From positions 1 to 64,000 of the forward strand of contig JBAOHV010000015.1 of assembly GCA_037045265.1 (NCBI GenBank): a stretch of 64,000 bases of DNA, in the 5' to 3' direction. The notes beneath the pieces are model-generated. The model saw nothing but the letters and a program-made list of their open reading frames with translations. It did not search any database and was not told the DNA's origin. Shown here one piece after another: positions 39,117 to 48,056 of the stretch. This stretch comes from JBAOHV01 sp037045265. Lineage in GTDB: Bacteria > Actinomycetota > Acidimicrobiia > Acidimicrobiales > Microtrichaceae. The translations under genes were made by a program, and so were the position numbers. How positions within the stretch are numbered: the stretch's first letter is position 1; each line of letters opens with the position of its first letter.

Positions 39117-39997
39117 CAGTTGAGTCCTTCCAGCAGTGCTCGTGCACGGTCAGCCAGGTCAGCCGGCGCGGGCGCCATCGGTGGTCTGCATTCCCCGACC
39201 TTCAGTCCGAGCACCCGTAGCAGCGCCTTGGTAGGGATCGGGTTGGGGGCGTCATCGCCGGTCTCGTAGTCGTAGGAGTCCACGAGTCCGGCGTTGATCC
39301 GCTGCGCAGCGGTCGTATCGCCCTTGACGAACGCCTGGATCATCTCGCCCATCTGTCGTCCGACCCAGTGCGACGCGACCGAGATCACCCCGACCGCTCC
39401 GACGGCCATCAGCGGGAGCGTCAGTGGATCGTCGCCGCTGTACACCTCGAAGCCGGCCGGGGCTCTGGCGATCAGCCGAGCGGTCTCGCCGGGATCACCG
39501 GCGGCATCCTTCAATCCCACGATGTTCGGCACGTCGTGGGCCAGTCGCAGGATCGTTTCGGTGGCGATCTTGCGACCTGTCCGAGCGGGGATGTCGTAGA
39601 GCAGGACCGGCAGGTCGGTCGCTGCGGCCACAGCCCTGAAGTGCGCCTCGAGCCCGGCCTGGGACGGCCGGTTGTAGTACGGGGCCACCGACAGGATGGC
39701 GTCCACGCCAGTCTCGCTCGCCCTGCGCGTCTGCTCTACAGCCGTGGCTGTCGAGTTCGACCCTGCACCGGCGACCACCGGAACAGACACGGCGTCACGA
39801 ACGGTTCGGAACAACACCAGTTCCTCGGACTCGGTCAACGTGGGGCTCTCGCCTGTGGTGCCTGCCAGAACCAGTCCATCGCTGCCGTTCTCGACCAGCC
39901 AGTTCGCGAGCTCGACGGCCGCGTCCAGGTCGAGGTCCCCACGCTCGTCGAAGGGCGTGACCATCGCCGTGGCGACGTGGCCGATGCTGGGGCTCAT
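39116..39997 (-). CDS. dapA: 4-hydroxy-tetrahydrodipicolinate synthase
   Basis: First committed step of diaminopimelate/lysine synthesis, condensing pyruvate and aspartate semialdehyde. 293 residues, TIM barrel. AMVTPFDERGDLDLDAAVEL, LVLAGTTGESPTLTESEELV (GTTGE motif), VAPYYNRPSQAGLEAHF (catalytic Tyr), NIVGLKDAAGD (Schiff-base Lys), and YSGDDPLTLPLMAVGAVGVI. ATG at 39997 is decided by homology; the open frame continues upstream through repeats that belong to the previous gene, whose stop overlaps the ATG (ATGA). Confidence 0.96.
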   Translation of the reverse strand: MSPSIGHVATAMVTPFDERGDLDLDAAVELANWLVENGSDGLVLAGTTGESPTLTESEELVLFRTVRDAVSVPVVAGAGSNSTATAVEQTRRASETGVDAILSVAPYYNRPSQAGLEAHFRAVAAATDLPVLLYDIPARTGRKIATETILRLAHDVPNIVGLKDAAGDPGETARLIARAPAGFEVYSGDDPLTLPLMAVGAVGVISVASHWVGRQMGEMIQAFVKGDTTAAQRINAGLVDSYDYETGDDAPNPIPTKALLRVLGLKVGECRPPMAPAPADLADRARALLEGLN

Positions 39998-40720
39998 GTG
40001 GGGTCTCCGTTCAGTGTGGTGGCTCTGGACGCTGTGGTGGCTCTGGACGCTGTGGTGGCTCTGGACGCTGTGGTGGCTCTGGCTGCGTCGGGCATGTCGA
40101 GTTCTGCGGTCCGATCGAGGCCTAGGGACACCAGAAGGTGTTCGTGCAGCTCGAACCACACGCTGTGATACGAGTCCAGGATCGGCCTGGCGATCCACTC
40201 GGTTCTACCGGAGCGGACGAACTGGTGCGCCCGCGTCAGCCGTGATCCATACCCTGAGAAGCGCTCAGAGGCACCGGCCAACCGTGCAAGGAGCGGCGTC
40301 ACCGAGTTCTGCAGCTCGTCGAGGCGGCGAAGGACCTCTGCGTCACGAACGGGATCGGAGTGGTCGTTGACGACGTGCCCGCCGTCCACCTCGACCGTCT
40401 GCCAAGCGGTGCAGACGGCGAGCAGCTCCCGGTTCAACGGGAGGAACTCCCGATAGATGCTCTCGACAGACTCTCTCGACCCACTGCGCACCAGCTCGTC
40501 GCGCAGCAGCTCGGCACCGTACCGACGGCCTGGAGCTGTGAGCCGCCAGCCGGTGGCGACTCCTTCGCGGTGCTCCACCCAGCCCGATGCCGATCAGCCG
40601 CTCCAGCTCGGCCTCCAGATCCACCACGGTCATGTCCACGGCCTCGGCGACCTCTCCGGCGGGGGCGAACGCCTTCAGCCGCAGCACGAGCAGCACCGCC
40701 GCCGCGGTATCGTCCGACAT
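39994..40720 (-). CDS. Winged-helix-like protein with C-terminal hexapeptide repeat, frameshifted
   Basis: About 242 residues after removing one base near 40575 (GGGTGGAGC to GGTGGAGC), joining VDMTVVDLEAELERLIGIG to VEHREGVATGWRLTAPGRRY. The first 80 residues look like a winged helix (AAVLLVLRLKAFAPAGEVA, WRLTAPGRRYGAELLRDEL), as in MarR/PadR-like regulators. The rest is mostly helical: EFLPLNRELLAVCTAWQTVE, LDELQNSVTPLLARLAGASE, SYHSVWFELHEHLLVSLGLD. The C-terminus is an 18-base repeat read as RATTAS copies. Start ATG 40720 (or 40732). Function unknown; the stop overlaps dapA. Confidence 0.65.
40016..40087. repeat. 18-bp tandem repeat, about 3.7 copies
   Basis: The plus-strand unit GTGGTGGCTCTGGACGCT occurs at 40016-40033, 40034-40051 and 40052-40069 without a change, plus a partial fourth copy that diverges after 40081. 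Read on the minus strand it encodes six residues per copy (ATTASR) at the C-terminus of the winged-helix-like gene, ending within 20 bases of the dapA start. Being a multiple of three, copy-number changes would keep that frame. Confidence 0.95.
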
Positions 40721-40823
40721 CGCAGCGAACACTACCGGAGGCCGACGCGGGTCCCCGCGACGGCCTCCGACGCCGGGTCAGCCACCCGACGTAGGTGATG
40801 GCCCGGGGTGCGACGAACCCGGA

Positions 40824-41965
40824 TCAGGCGGTCTTGAGCTCCGAGTCGGACAAGGCGAAGGCCTCGTACTCCTCACCGGTGTCGACCCAGTCCTCGAACT
40901 GGATCACGCCGATCTCCTCGAAGCGACGACGCAGCCACTTGTCGTTGCGATCCAGAAGGCCGAGCTTCTTGCAGTTCGGGACGATCTTGGAGAAGAGCAT
41001 CATCTGGAACATCTGGCGCGTGGGCGTGCAGCATAACGAGTTCGATCGCCTCCTTGACCGGGACATCCATCCGCTCCCAGACCTCCTGCTGGAGGAACCG
41101 GTCCCGCATGCGCACGGCCGCTTCGAAGGCGAACTGCTGACGCTCGAAGATCTCGGCGTCGGACATCTCGGCGTAGTACTCCTTGAGCGACAGCACGCCG
41201 AAGGCGACGTGACGCGCCTCGTCACTCATGACGTAGCGCAGCAGCTGCTTCAGGAGCGGCTCGGTGGTCATGGTGTGGATGAACCCGAACGCAGCGAGGG
41301 CCAGGCCCTCGACCATCACCTGCATGCCCAGGTACGTCATGTCCCAGCGCGAGTCGTTGACGATGTCGTCGAGCAGCATCTTGAGGTGGGCGTTGACCGG
41401 GTAGTGCCCGCTCAGCTTGGTGTCGAGGTACTTCGCGAACACCTCGACGTGGCGGGCTTCGTCCATCACCTGCGTCGAGGCGTAGTACTTGGCGTCGATC
41501 CACGGGACGGTCTCGACGATCTTGGCGGTGCAGATGCAGCGCGCCCTGCTCACCGTGCATGAACTGCGACAGGGTCCAGTTCTGGGACTCGACACCGAGC
41601 TTCATCCACTGGGCGTCGTCCCACTTCTCGAACGGAGTACCTGAGACGTCGAAGTCGACCAGGCCCATGCCCGCAGCACCGTTCGCCTCGGCGTTCGCGA
41701 TGACCACAGCCTCCTGGTCGACCTCGGTGTTCCACGGCAGGTCGGTCTCGCCGTTCCACATGGAGACCTTGGCCTTCTCGTACAGCTTCTCGAGCGACGG
41801 CCGGGCGCCCTTCTCGTAGTCCCATGTGAATATGGCGTCGGCGTTGTTCTTGACGGCGGAGATCGCCGCGTCACGGTCGGAGTTGGAGACCGCGAGGATC
41901 GCCTCTATGTCGTTGACGTCGGCACGTCCGATGATCTGGGCGGTGAGGTCGTCTGTGGTGGACAT
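40824..41965 (-). CDS. Ferritin-like di-iron protein, frameshifted
   Basis: About 380 residues. The ligand set of a four-helix di-iron protein is present in order: Glu in FMHGEQGAL, DEARHVEVFAKYLDTKL (ExxH), Glu in QVMVEGLALAAFGFIHT, and a second SDEARHVAFGVLSLKE (ExxH). This is the pattern of ribonucleotide reductase R2-like and AurF-like N-oxygenases and related oxidases; the exact reaction is unknown. The C-terminus KWLRRRFEEIGVIQFEDW ends ALSDSELKTA at 40824. Frames change near 41560 and 41040. ATG at 41965 has AGGAG 11 bases upstream. It follows two TetR regulators in the same direction. Confidence 0.82.
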
Positions 41966-42049
41966 CTGGTCGTGCTCCTGTGTGGGTGAAGGGATGGCCG
42001 GTACTTGCTGTCGGGTTGGTCTGGCCGGACGGTCGGTCTGCGCAGGCCG

Positions 42050-42706
42050 TCAGTCGGCCCGTGCGGAGTCGGGAAGCAACGCGGGAAGGACGAAGCAGCG
42101 CACGAGCCGTCGGGCCACGTCGGGGTCAGCCAGGTCGGCATCCTCGTCGGGGTGCAGGACGTGGCTTGCGATGATCCTCGCGAGCCAGATGGCGGTCTCA
42201 TCACGGAGGGAGACGCCGCTGATACCGGCCGTGTCGAACGCCGGGGCGAGCATCGGCGAGAGGATCATCCCGGCGGTGCAGAGCAGCGACTCGAGCCGCT
42301 CCATGCTGACCAGGCGGGCGAACTCGGCCGGTTCGTGGTCCCTGACGAAGCGAAAGGCCTCCTGTCCGGACAGGAACGCCGCAGACAGGTGGAGGGTCCG
42401 GGTCAATGCCTCTTCCAGGTCGTCCACCCCGCGAAGCCCGTCGGCCAGGTCGACGCTGAGTCGCACCACCTCGGCCATGGACGCTGCGTTCGAGATGGCG
42501 GCCTTCCCACCCGGATACAGGCGGTAGACCGTCGCCCGTGAAACGCCTGCTTCGCGGGCGATGTCGTCGATCGTGGTCTTCGCCAGACCCCACCGCGCCG
42601 TGCACGCCAAGAGGGCCAGCGCGATCCGCGCCTCTGTCGTCGGTGCCGAACTGGTGCGCTCGGGCACCTCGTCCACCGACCGCGCACCCCCTGTGATGGC
42701 GATCAT
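42050..42706 (-). CDS. TetR-family transcriptional regulator (1)
   Basis: 218 residues. N-terminal helix-turn-helix TTIDDIAREAGVSRATVYRL YPGGK (about 45-70), then an all-helical ligand-binding part of unknown ligand. ATG at 42706 (MIAITGG) is chosen; a longer frame starts at 42754. The C-terminus LADPDVARRLVRCFVLPALL resembles that of the neighbouring TetR 2, suggesting a duplication. It is 84 bases upstream of the di-iron protein gene and probably controls it or itself. Confidence 0.9.
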   Translation of the reverse strand: MIAITGGARSVDEVPERTSSAPTTEARIALALLACTARWGLAKTTIDDIAREAGVSRATVYRLYPGGKAAISNAASMAEVVRLSVDLADGLRGVDDLEEALTRTLHLSAAFLSGQEAFRFVRDHEPAEFARLVSMERLESLLCTAGMILSPMLAPAFDTAGISGVSLRDETAIWLARIIASHVLHPDEDADLADPDVARRLVRCFVLPALLPDSARAD

Positions 42707-42781
42707 CTCTGTGAACAATAAGACCCGATCTGTCTCATCGCCACCCATTCCCATGAGCCATCCGTCACAGCAGCGGCAACC

Positions 42782-43372
42782 TCAGCTTCTCACGACCCCC
42801 GCGAGGAACTGTCGACGCACGACCTTCCGTGTCGCCTCCGGATCAGTCAGATCGACTCCTGTGGGGCTTCCCAACCAGCTCACCGTCATGCGCATCAGGT
42901 AGTCGGCGACGGCGTCAAGGTCGAGACCTTCGCGCAGATTGCCTGCACCGGCCTCCGACTCCAGCGTCTCGCGTATGTAGTCCCGGACCACGCCGTGCAC
43001 CAGCGGCTCGGACGGCTGCGCCGCGGCGAGGAGCTCCTCAAGATCCGGGTCCATCAGGTTCGACATGATCGTGCTGCGATCGATCAGCTTGCGGCCGACC
43101 ACGAGACCAGCGACGAGGCGGTCCTCGAGTGTCGCCAGATCCTCCACAGCGGAGGCCAGGCGACGCCAGAACCTGCCGATCTCCCACGTGACCGTCTCCG
43201 AGACCAGCTGGGTACGACCCCCCGGGAAGTAGCGGTAGACGGTCGTGCGTGAGACACCCGCCGTGGCGGCCACCTGTTCGAGCGAGAACCCACGCACGCC
43301 GCTCGACTCCACGCTCGCTGTGGTCGCGGCAAGTATTCGCTCCCGGGTGTCGTCGACACCGTCCTCGTTCAC
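42782..43372 (-). CDS. TetR-family transcriptional regulator (2)
   Basis: 196 residues. GTG at 43372 (VNEDGVDDTRERILAATTAS) overlaps the surf1 stop as GTGA. HTH FSLEQVAATAGVSRTTVYRYF (about 29-49), followed by PGGRTQLVSETV. Ligand domain helical, with VHGVVRDYIRETLESEAGAG and ADYLMRMTVSWLGSPTGVDL near the end; terminal DPEATRKVVRRQFLAGVV parallels the end of TetR 1. The combined open frame with the surf1 N-terminus is an artefact of the surf1 frameshift. It could regulate the downstream TetR/di-iron pair. Confidence 0.92.
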   Translation of the reverse strand: MNEDGVDDTRERILAATTASVESSGVRGFSLEQVAATAGVSRTTVYRYFPGGRTQLVSETVTWEIGRFWRRLASAVEDLATLEDRLVAGLVVGRKLIDRSTIMSNLMDPDLEELLAAAQPSEPLVHGVVRDYIRETLESEAGAGNLREGLDLDAVADYLMRMTVSWLGSPTGVDLTDPEATRKVVRRQFLAGVVRS

Positions 43373-44197
43373 CGACGCTCCACCGTCTCGACCGGCTCCG
43401 CCAACGGCTCGACTGCTCCTGCCCCAGGATCTTTCGGGGCCGCCTGCTGGTTGTGGGCCACTCGGCGCAGTATCAGCGGATAGCCGATCAACCCGATCAA
43501 GGCGAAGATCCACCACTGGAACATGTAGCCGAAGTTCTGCGACGCCTCCCCCGCGCTCAGTTCCACCGCTGCAGGGAGGTCCCCCGGCTGCGGGGGATCC
43601 TGGCCGTCGAGCATCACCCATGCCGGAGCGAGCTCGTTGTCGAGCTGCTCCGCATAGCGTTCCAGATCGACCCTGGACAACGCTTCCAGTCGCCCCTCGG
43701 CCGCGTCCGTTCCCCCGAGCGAGCCTCGGCGTTGGGTGACCTGCAGGACGCCGGTGACCGTGACATGACCCTCCGGGGGTGCTGCATCCGGGAAGTCGAT
43801 CTGTTGGCCGGTTCGCGTCATAGGGGATCCAGCCTCGTACCACCGGGACGGCGATGCCGTCATCCCTGACCAGCGGCGTCAGGAGCCAGGCCCCGGGGCT
43901 GCCCTCGTATGTGTGGTTGCGGATGGCGACCTCGGCGTCGGTGTCGTCGACCCCCGAGACTTCGACGCGGGTGAACTCGACCGCTGGATCGACGTCGGAC
44001 GGGGCTGCGCCCACGTCGACGGCATCCTCGTACGGCACCGGGGTCCTGGCGGCCAGGACCTCGAGTCGATCCTGTTTCGCCGTCTCTTCCAGATAGCGGG
44101 ACCGCTGCCAGAAGCCGAGCGCGACCGCGAGCAGGATCAGCGAGGCGACGACCAGGTGGCTCAGTATCCACAGCGGGCGGCGAGCGAACGAGTACAT
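43369..44197 (-). CDS. SURF1-family cytochrome oxidase assembly protein, frameshifted
   Basis: SURF1 proteins aid cytochrome c oxidase (aa3) assembly, with one membrane helix at each end. N-terminal helix ILSHLVVASLILLAVALGFW then QRSRYLEETAKQDRLE; extracytoplasmic PGAWLLTPLVRDDGIAVPV and VVRGWIPYD. In the second frame HVTVTGVLQVTQRRGSLGG, LDNELAPAWVMLDGQDPPQP and the C-terminal helix FQWWIFALIGLIGYPLILRR. A frame change lies near 43820. Start ATG 44197 faces the plus-strand VTT gene across 81 bases. Confidence 0.88.
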
Positions 44198-44278
44198 CGC
44201 TGTCGACCATACGCCGCCCCGCTACCGGAGCGGCAACGCAAGAAGATGTAGCGTTCGAGGTCTCAGGCCGACTCGCAG

Positions 44279-45023
44279 ATGACCGAATCCTCGACCCCTT
44301 CGCCGATACACGCCCCCAGATGGTTCCTGCCCGTGGTGGGCGGCGCCATCATCGCGTTGATCCTCGCGTCGAACCTGGGCAATGCCGTCTGGTCCTGCGC
44401 GGTGGTGAGCGACCCCGGCAGGGCATCGTCCATCTGCGGGCTGCCGGGAGTCTCGTGGTTCGCCGACAACCCGCTCGGCCTGTTGATGCTCAACAGCTCG
44501 AACAAGTACCTGCTTGCGACGTCGATCCTGACCGATCTGGTTCCGTACGTCCTGATCGCCCTCGTGCGGCTGTCCATCCCCGACCCGCTCTTCTACATGC
44601 TCGGCTACATCTACCGGGGGCGAGCGCTGCACTGGGCGCGGCCAGGCGTTCCCGCCGATGAACCCGATCTTCGACCAGTTCGAATCCCAGGGTGGCGCCA
44701 CCCAACGCGTGCTCGACATTGCTGTCTTCGTGGCGCCGAACAACCCGGTCTGCCTCCTGGCCGGGGTCGCGGCGATGCCACTCAAGCGCTTCATAGTGCT
44801 CAATGTGGCCGGGACGCTCTCGAGGATCGCACTCATGCGAACCATCGGGCTGGTGTTCTCGGACCAGATCGAGAACGTCCTCGACGTCGTCGCTCGCTAC
44901 CAGAGGTGGTTCACACTGGGATCCGTCGCGCTCGTAGCGATCGTCCTCGTCTACCAGGTCGTCGGCCGACGGGGAATGGTCCGAGCGGTCGAGACGCTCG
45001 AGGATGAACTCGGCGAGGACTGA
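44279..45023 (+). CDS. VTT/DedA-like membrane protein, frameshifted
   Basis: About 248 residues. Hydrophobic segments at PVVGGAIIALILASNLGNAV, LLATSILTDLVPYVLIALVR and, after the break, DIAVFVAPNNPVCLLAGVAA and FTLGSVALVAIVLVYQVVGR. GLLMLNSSNKYLLAT and MLGYIYRGRALHWAR are family-like motifs; AMPLKRFIVLNVAGTLSRIA resembles the VTT domain (the re-entrant loops of DedA/TMEM41/VMP1-type proteins). Frame change near 44640. ATG at 44279. Function of this group (lipid scrambling or undecaprenyl phosphate transport) is not established for this member. Confidence 0.78.
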
Positions 45024-45026
45024 CCA

Positions 45027-45053
45027 GGGTGGCCCCGACCGGGGCCGACCACC
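45027..45053. terminator. Hairpin between convergent VTT gene and dapB
   Basis: Stem GGCCCC (45031-45036) with GGGGCC (45041-45046) around GACC, with a weaker extension AGGGT/ACC outside it. It lies in the 30-base gap between the two facing stops and could serve both directions. No U run is visible on either side. Confidence 0.55.
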
Positions 45054-45842
45054 TCAGATTCCGAGGAACTCGTCGAGCCCGAGCGTCACGCCGGGATGGG
45101 CCGCTATCTGCTTCACGGCCAGCACCACGCCTGGCATGAAGCTCGTGCGATCGATCGAGTCGTGTCGGATCGACAGCGTCTGGCCGGTGGTCCCCAACAA
45201 GACCTCCTGGTGTGCGACCAGACCACGCAGGCGCACTGAGTGGACCGGGATACCGGCTGGCCCGACCCCGCCCCTGGCCCCGGGGATCACCTCGTGCGTC
45301 GTCGGATCAGCGGTCCACTCCCCCGACGCAGCTGCCATCTTCTGCACCGTGAGCATCGCTGTTCCAGAAGGCGCATCGACCTTGCAGTCGTGGTGCAGTT
45401 CGATGATCTCAGCCGAGTCGAAATACGGCGCAGCGAGCTCGGCGAAGTGCATCATCAGTACCGCCCCGATCGCGAAGTTGGGTGCGATCAGGCAGTTGGA
45501 GCTGGTGAAGGCCGACCGGAAGCTGTCGAGCTCGGTGTCGCTGAAACCGGTCGTGCCGACCACCGCATGGACACCGTGGTCCGCCAGCCACTCGAGGTGA
45601 CCGACCGAAGCACGTCGCTCGGAGAAGTCGACGACCACGTCAGCACCGCTGCGCTCGAACGACTCCGCCTCGCCCGAGATGCGCAGATCGGAGTCGACTC
45701 CCGAGACGGTCCGCAGGTCGATTCCGCGGTAGTTCGGGTCGACCGCTGCCACGAGCTCCAGGTCCGGGTTGTCGTGGACCGCCTGACACACGGTCGATCC
45801 CATCCGTCCACCAGCTCCACATACGCCGACTCTGATCGTCAT
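45054..45842 (-). CDS. dapB: 4-hydroxy-tetrahydrodipicolinate reductase
   Basis: NAD(P)H-dependent second step of diaminopimelate synthesis after DapA. 262 residues. IRVGVCGAGGRMGSTVCQAV is the dinucleotide fold; VVVDFSERRASVGHLEWLA, VGTTGFSDTEL and the substrate/catalytic motif ELHHDCKVDAPSGTAMLTVQ follow; the C-terminus is PGVTLGLDEFLGI. ATG at 45842. It lies 5 kb from dapA and on the same strand. Confidence 0.96.
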   Translation of the reverse strand: MTIRVGVCGAGGRMGSTVCQAVHDNPDLELVAAVDPNYRGIDLRTVSGVDSDLRISGEAESFERSGADVVVDFSERRASVGHLEWLADHGVHAVVGTTGFSDTELDSFRSAFTSSNCLIAPNFAIGAVLMMHFAELAAPYFDSAEIIELHHDCKVDAPSGTAMLTVQKMAAASGEWTADPTTHEVIPGARGGVGPAGIPVHSVRLRGLVAHQEVLLGTTGQTLSIRHDSIDRTSFMPGVVLAVKQIAAHPGVTLGLDEFLGI

Positions 45843-45873
45843 GGCCGGATTGTAGGTGTGTAGCGGCGAGGCC

Positions 45874-46704
45874 TCAGCTGCCCTCGAAAAGGTCGCGGCG
45901 CGGTTCGTCCAGGTAGACGGGCTCGCGACCCTGGTCGAAGGCCCTTATCGCCTCGGGCAGGTTGTCGGTGAACCCTGCCATCAACTGGTTGCGATCCTCG
46001 AACTCGATGGCAGCGTGGAGGCTCGAGATCTCCTGTTCGACCCACAACGACTGCTTGGTGGCTTCGAGTCCGTGGTGCGAGAACTTCGACATCGCGTTCG
46101 CCATGTCGATCGCCTCGTCGAGAACCGTGCCGTCCGGCACGACTCTCGAGACCAGGCCGATCCTCAGCGCCTCGGCCGCGTCGATCCGCCTGCCGGTCAG
46201 CAACAGATCGTTGGAGTTGGCAGCGCCGATCAACCTGGGCAGGATCCAGCCGGCGCCCATCTCGGCCGATGTCAGCCCGTTCACTATGCCGGTGGCGTTG
46301 AACTCGGTGGAATCCGCGGCGATCCGCAGGTCGGCACCAAGGGTCAGGCACATCCCGCCGCCGAATGCCGGGCCGTTGACCGCTGCGATCACCGGCTGCG
46401 GGATCGACCTGAGGCGCCGTGTCAGCTGGGAGTAGTAGCCCATCGACCTGCTCGCGATCCGGTGGACGCTCAGGTGGTCGATGTTGGGGATGATCCCGTA
46501 GTCCTTCAGGTCGAGCCCCGAACAGAAGGCCCGTCCTGCCCCCGTGAGGATCACCACACGGACAAGGTTGTCCGCTGCCACCTCGGCGAGACGGCGGTCG
46601 AGCTCTATCGCCATGTCGATCGACAGTGCATTCAGCCGTTCCGGACGGTTCAGCCGGACGATCCTCACCGACTCGCCGACCGACTCGATCTCGACTGTCG
46701 ACAT
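45874..46704 (-). CDS. Enoyl-CoA hydratase/isomerase-family protein
   Basis: 276 residues, crotonase fold. RLNRPERLNALSIDMAIELD, then VVILTGAGRAFCSGLDLKDY (oxyanion loop), AAVNGPAFGGGMCLTLGAD (second oxyanion Gly), and SAEMGAGWILPRLIGAANSN with the position used by the catalytic Glu in true hydratases. The C-terminus HGLEATKQSLWVEQE is typical. The reaction (fatty acid degradation or another CoA thioester step) cannot be told. ATG at 46704; a longer frame to 46809 is unlikely. It is divergent from serB across 103 bases. Confidence 0.9.
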   Translation of the reverse strand: MSTVEIESVGESVRIVRLNRPERLNALSIDMAIELDRRLAEVAADNLVRVVILTGAGRAFCSGLDLKDYGIIPNIDHLSVHRIASRSMGYYSQLTRRLRSIPQPVIAAVNGPAFGGGMCLTLGADLRIAADSTEFNATGIVNGLTSAEMGAGWILPRLIGAANSNDLLLTGRRIDAAEALRIGLVSRVVPDGTVLDEAIDMANAMSKFSHHGLEATKQSLWVEQEISSLHAAIEFEDRNQLMAGFTDNLPEAIRAFDQGREPVYLDEPRRDLFEGS

Positions 46705-46807
46705 CCGACCTCCCCTGGGACCGCGCTCCGTAGCGCGGCTGCACCACGCGCCGGCACAGCAGTGGCCAATGGCGTGGTAGCCCTCGAAGCGCCGTACCGT
46801 AGCTGCC

Positions 46808-48020
46808 ATGCACGAGGTTGCCGCGCAAACCGACGGGAGTGTCCTGGTACGCGGTCAGCGGACCCGACCACCCGGGAATCACGACGGACCTGATGACCGT
46901 GCTCGACCTGACCGGCACGGAGGTGCAGGATCTCGAGCAGGTGCTGGTTCGTGGCCACCTGACATTGGCAGCGGTGGTCAACTCTCCGGCAGGTCTGGAC
47001 GAATTGCGTTCGGCCCTTGATCACTTCGCGAGCGAACGGCGCCTGCGCGTCGAAGTTGATGCAGTGCCGTCGGTGTCCACCGACACCGACCATGTCGACG
47101 CCGTCACAGTGCTCGGCCACGAGCTGGAGACGGCGCTGTCACCCGCAGAGCTGGGCGCGGTCGCCGCTGGCATCGCTGCCGCCGGCGGCAACATCGACCG
47201 CATCGTCCGTCTGGCCCGCTACCCCGTGCACGCGTACGAGTTCCGCGTGACGGGCGCAGAACCGGTCGCCCTACGCACCTACCTCGCCCAGAGCGCCAGC
47301 GCGCACAGACTGGACATCGCCGTCCAACCGGAGGGACTCGGGCGCAGGGCGAAGCGGCTGGTCGTACTGGATGTCGACTCGACGCTGATCCAGGACGAGG
47401 TCATCGAGCTGCTCGCGGCCGAAGCCGGCTGCCTGGACGAGGTCAAGGATCTGACCCGGGGAGCCATGGCCGGCGAGCTCGACTTCGAGTCTGCGCTGCG
47501 CCGTCGTGTCGCCCTGCTAGAGGGTCTCGACCTGGCCGCGATGGACCGCGCCCGCGACTCGATGCGGCTGACCCCGGGCGCCCGCACCTTCGTGCGTACG
47601 CTCAAGCGGCTCGGGTACACGGTCGGGATCGTCTCGGGCGGGTTCACCCACTTCACGGACCGCCTGGCCGACGAGCTGGGGCTCGACCACGCGGTGGCGA
47701 ACCACCTCGAGATCGAAGACGGGAGACTCACCGGACAGGTGATCGGCCCGGTAGTCGATCGTCGACGCAAGGCCGAACTGCTCGCCGAGTTCGCGGCTGC
47801 CGAGGAGATACCGTTGTCCCAGGCGGTCGCGGTGGGCGACGGCGCCAACGACCTCGACATGTTGTCGGTCGCCGGGTTGGGCATCGCCTTCAATGCCAAG
47901 CCGGTGGTGCAGGAAGCCGCTGACACGACGGTGAACGTGCCATACCTGGACGCGATCCTGTTCGTGCTCGGAGTCACCCGCGACGAGGTGGTGCGGGCCG
48001 ATACCGTCGCCGACGACTGA
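46808..48020 (+). CDS. serB: Phosphoserine phosphatase with N-terminal ACT region
   Basis: Last step of serine synthesis. Two ACT-like repeats (SGPDHPGITTDLMTVLDLTG to about residue 175) precede the HAD domain: motif I LVVLDVDSTLIQDEVIELLA, motif II GIVSGGFTHFTDRLADELG, motif III lysine in RRKAELLAEFAAA, motif IV AVGDGANDLDMLSVAGLGIA. The intact frame begins at a TTG at 46818 (MPRKPTG), but ATG 46808 gives SVLVR followed, with one base fewer near 46853, by VSGPDHPG; the latter looks natural. Start therefore uncertain. About 400 residues. Confidence 0.93.
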
Positions 48021-48056
48021 CCCAACGCGCCCTGCCGAACGCAGGCCCTCAGCCGG

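Noticed and set aside
37239..39269. 676-codon open frame on plus across rnj
   Set aside because: Antisense shadow of ribonuclease J, whose HxHxDH motif is on the minus strand.
39116..40198. dapA with a 67-residue N-terminal His/Ser repeat extension
   Set aside because: The extension is the 18-bp repeat of the neighbouring gene read in another frame; DapA homology begins at ATG 39997.
42782..44197. SURF1-TetR fusion protein
   Set aside because: Caused by a frame change in surf1 near 43820; the SURF1 C-terminus is present in another frame up to 43369, and TetR 2 has its own GTG start.
48031..48045. CCTGC/GCAGG hairpin as terminator between serB and the M16 gene
   Set aside because: Only five base pairs and no T run; too weak to call.
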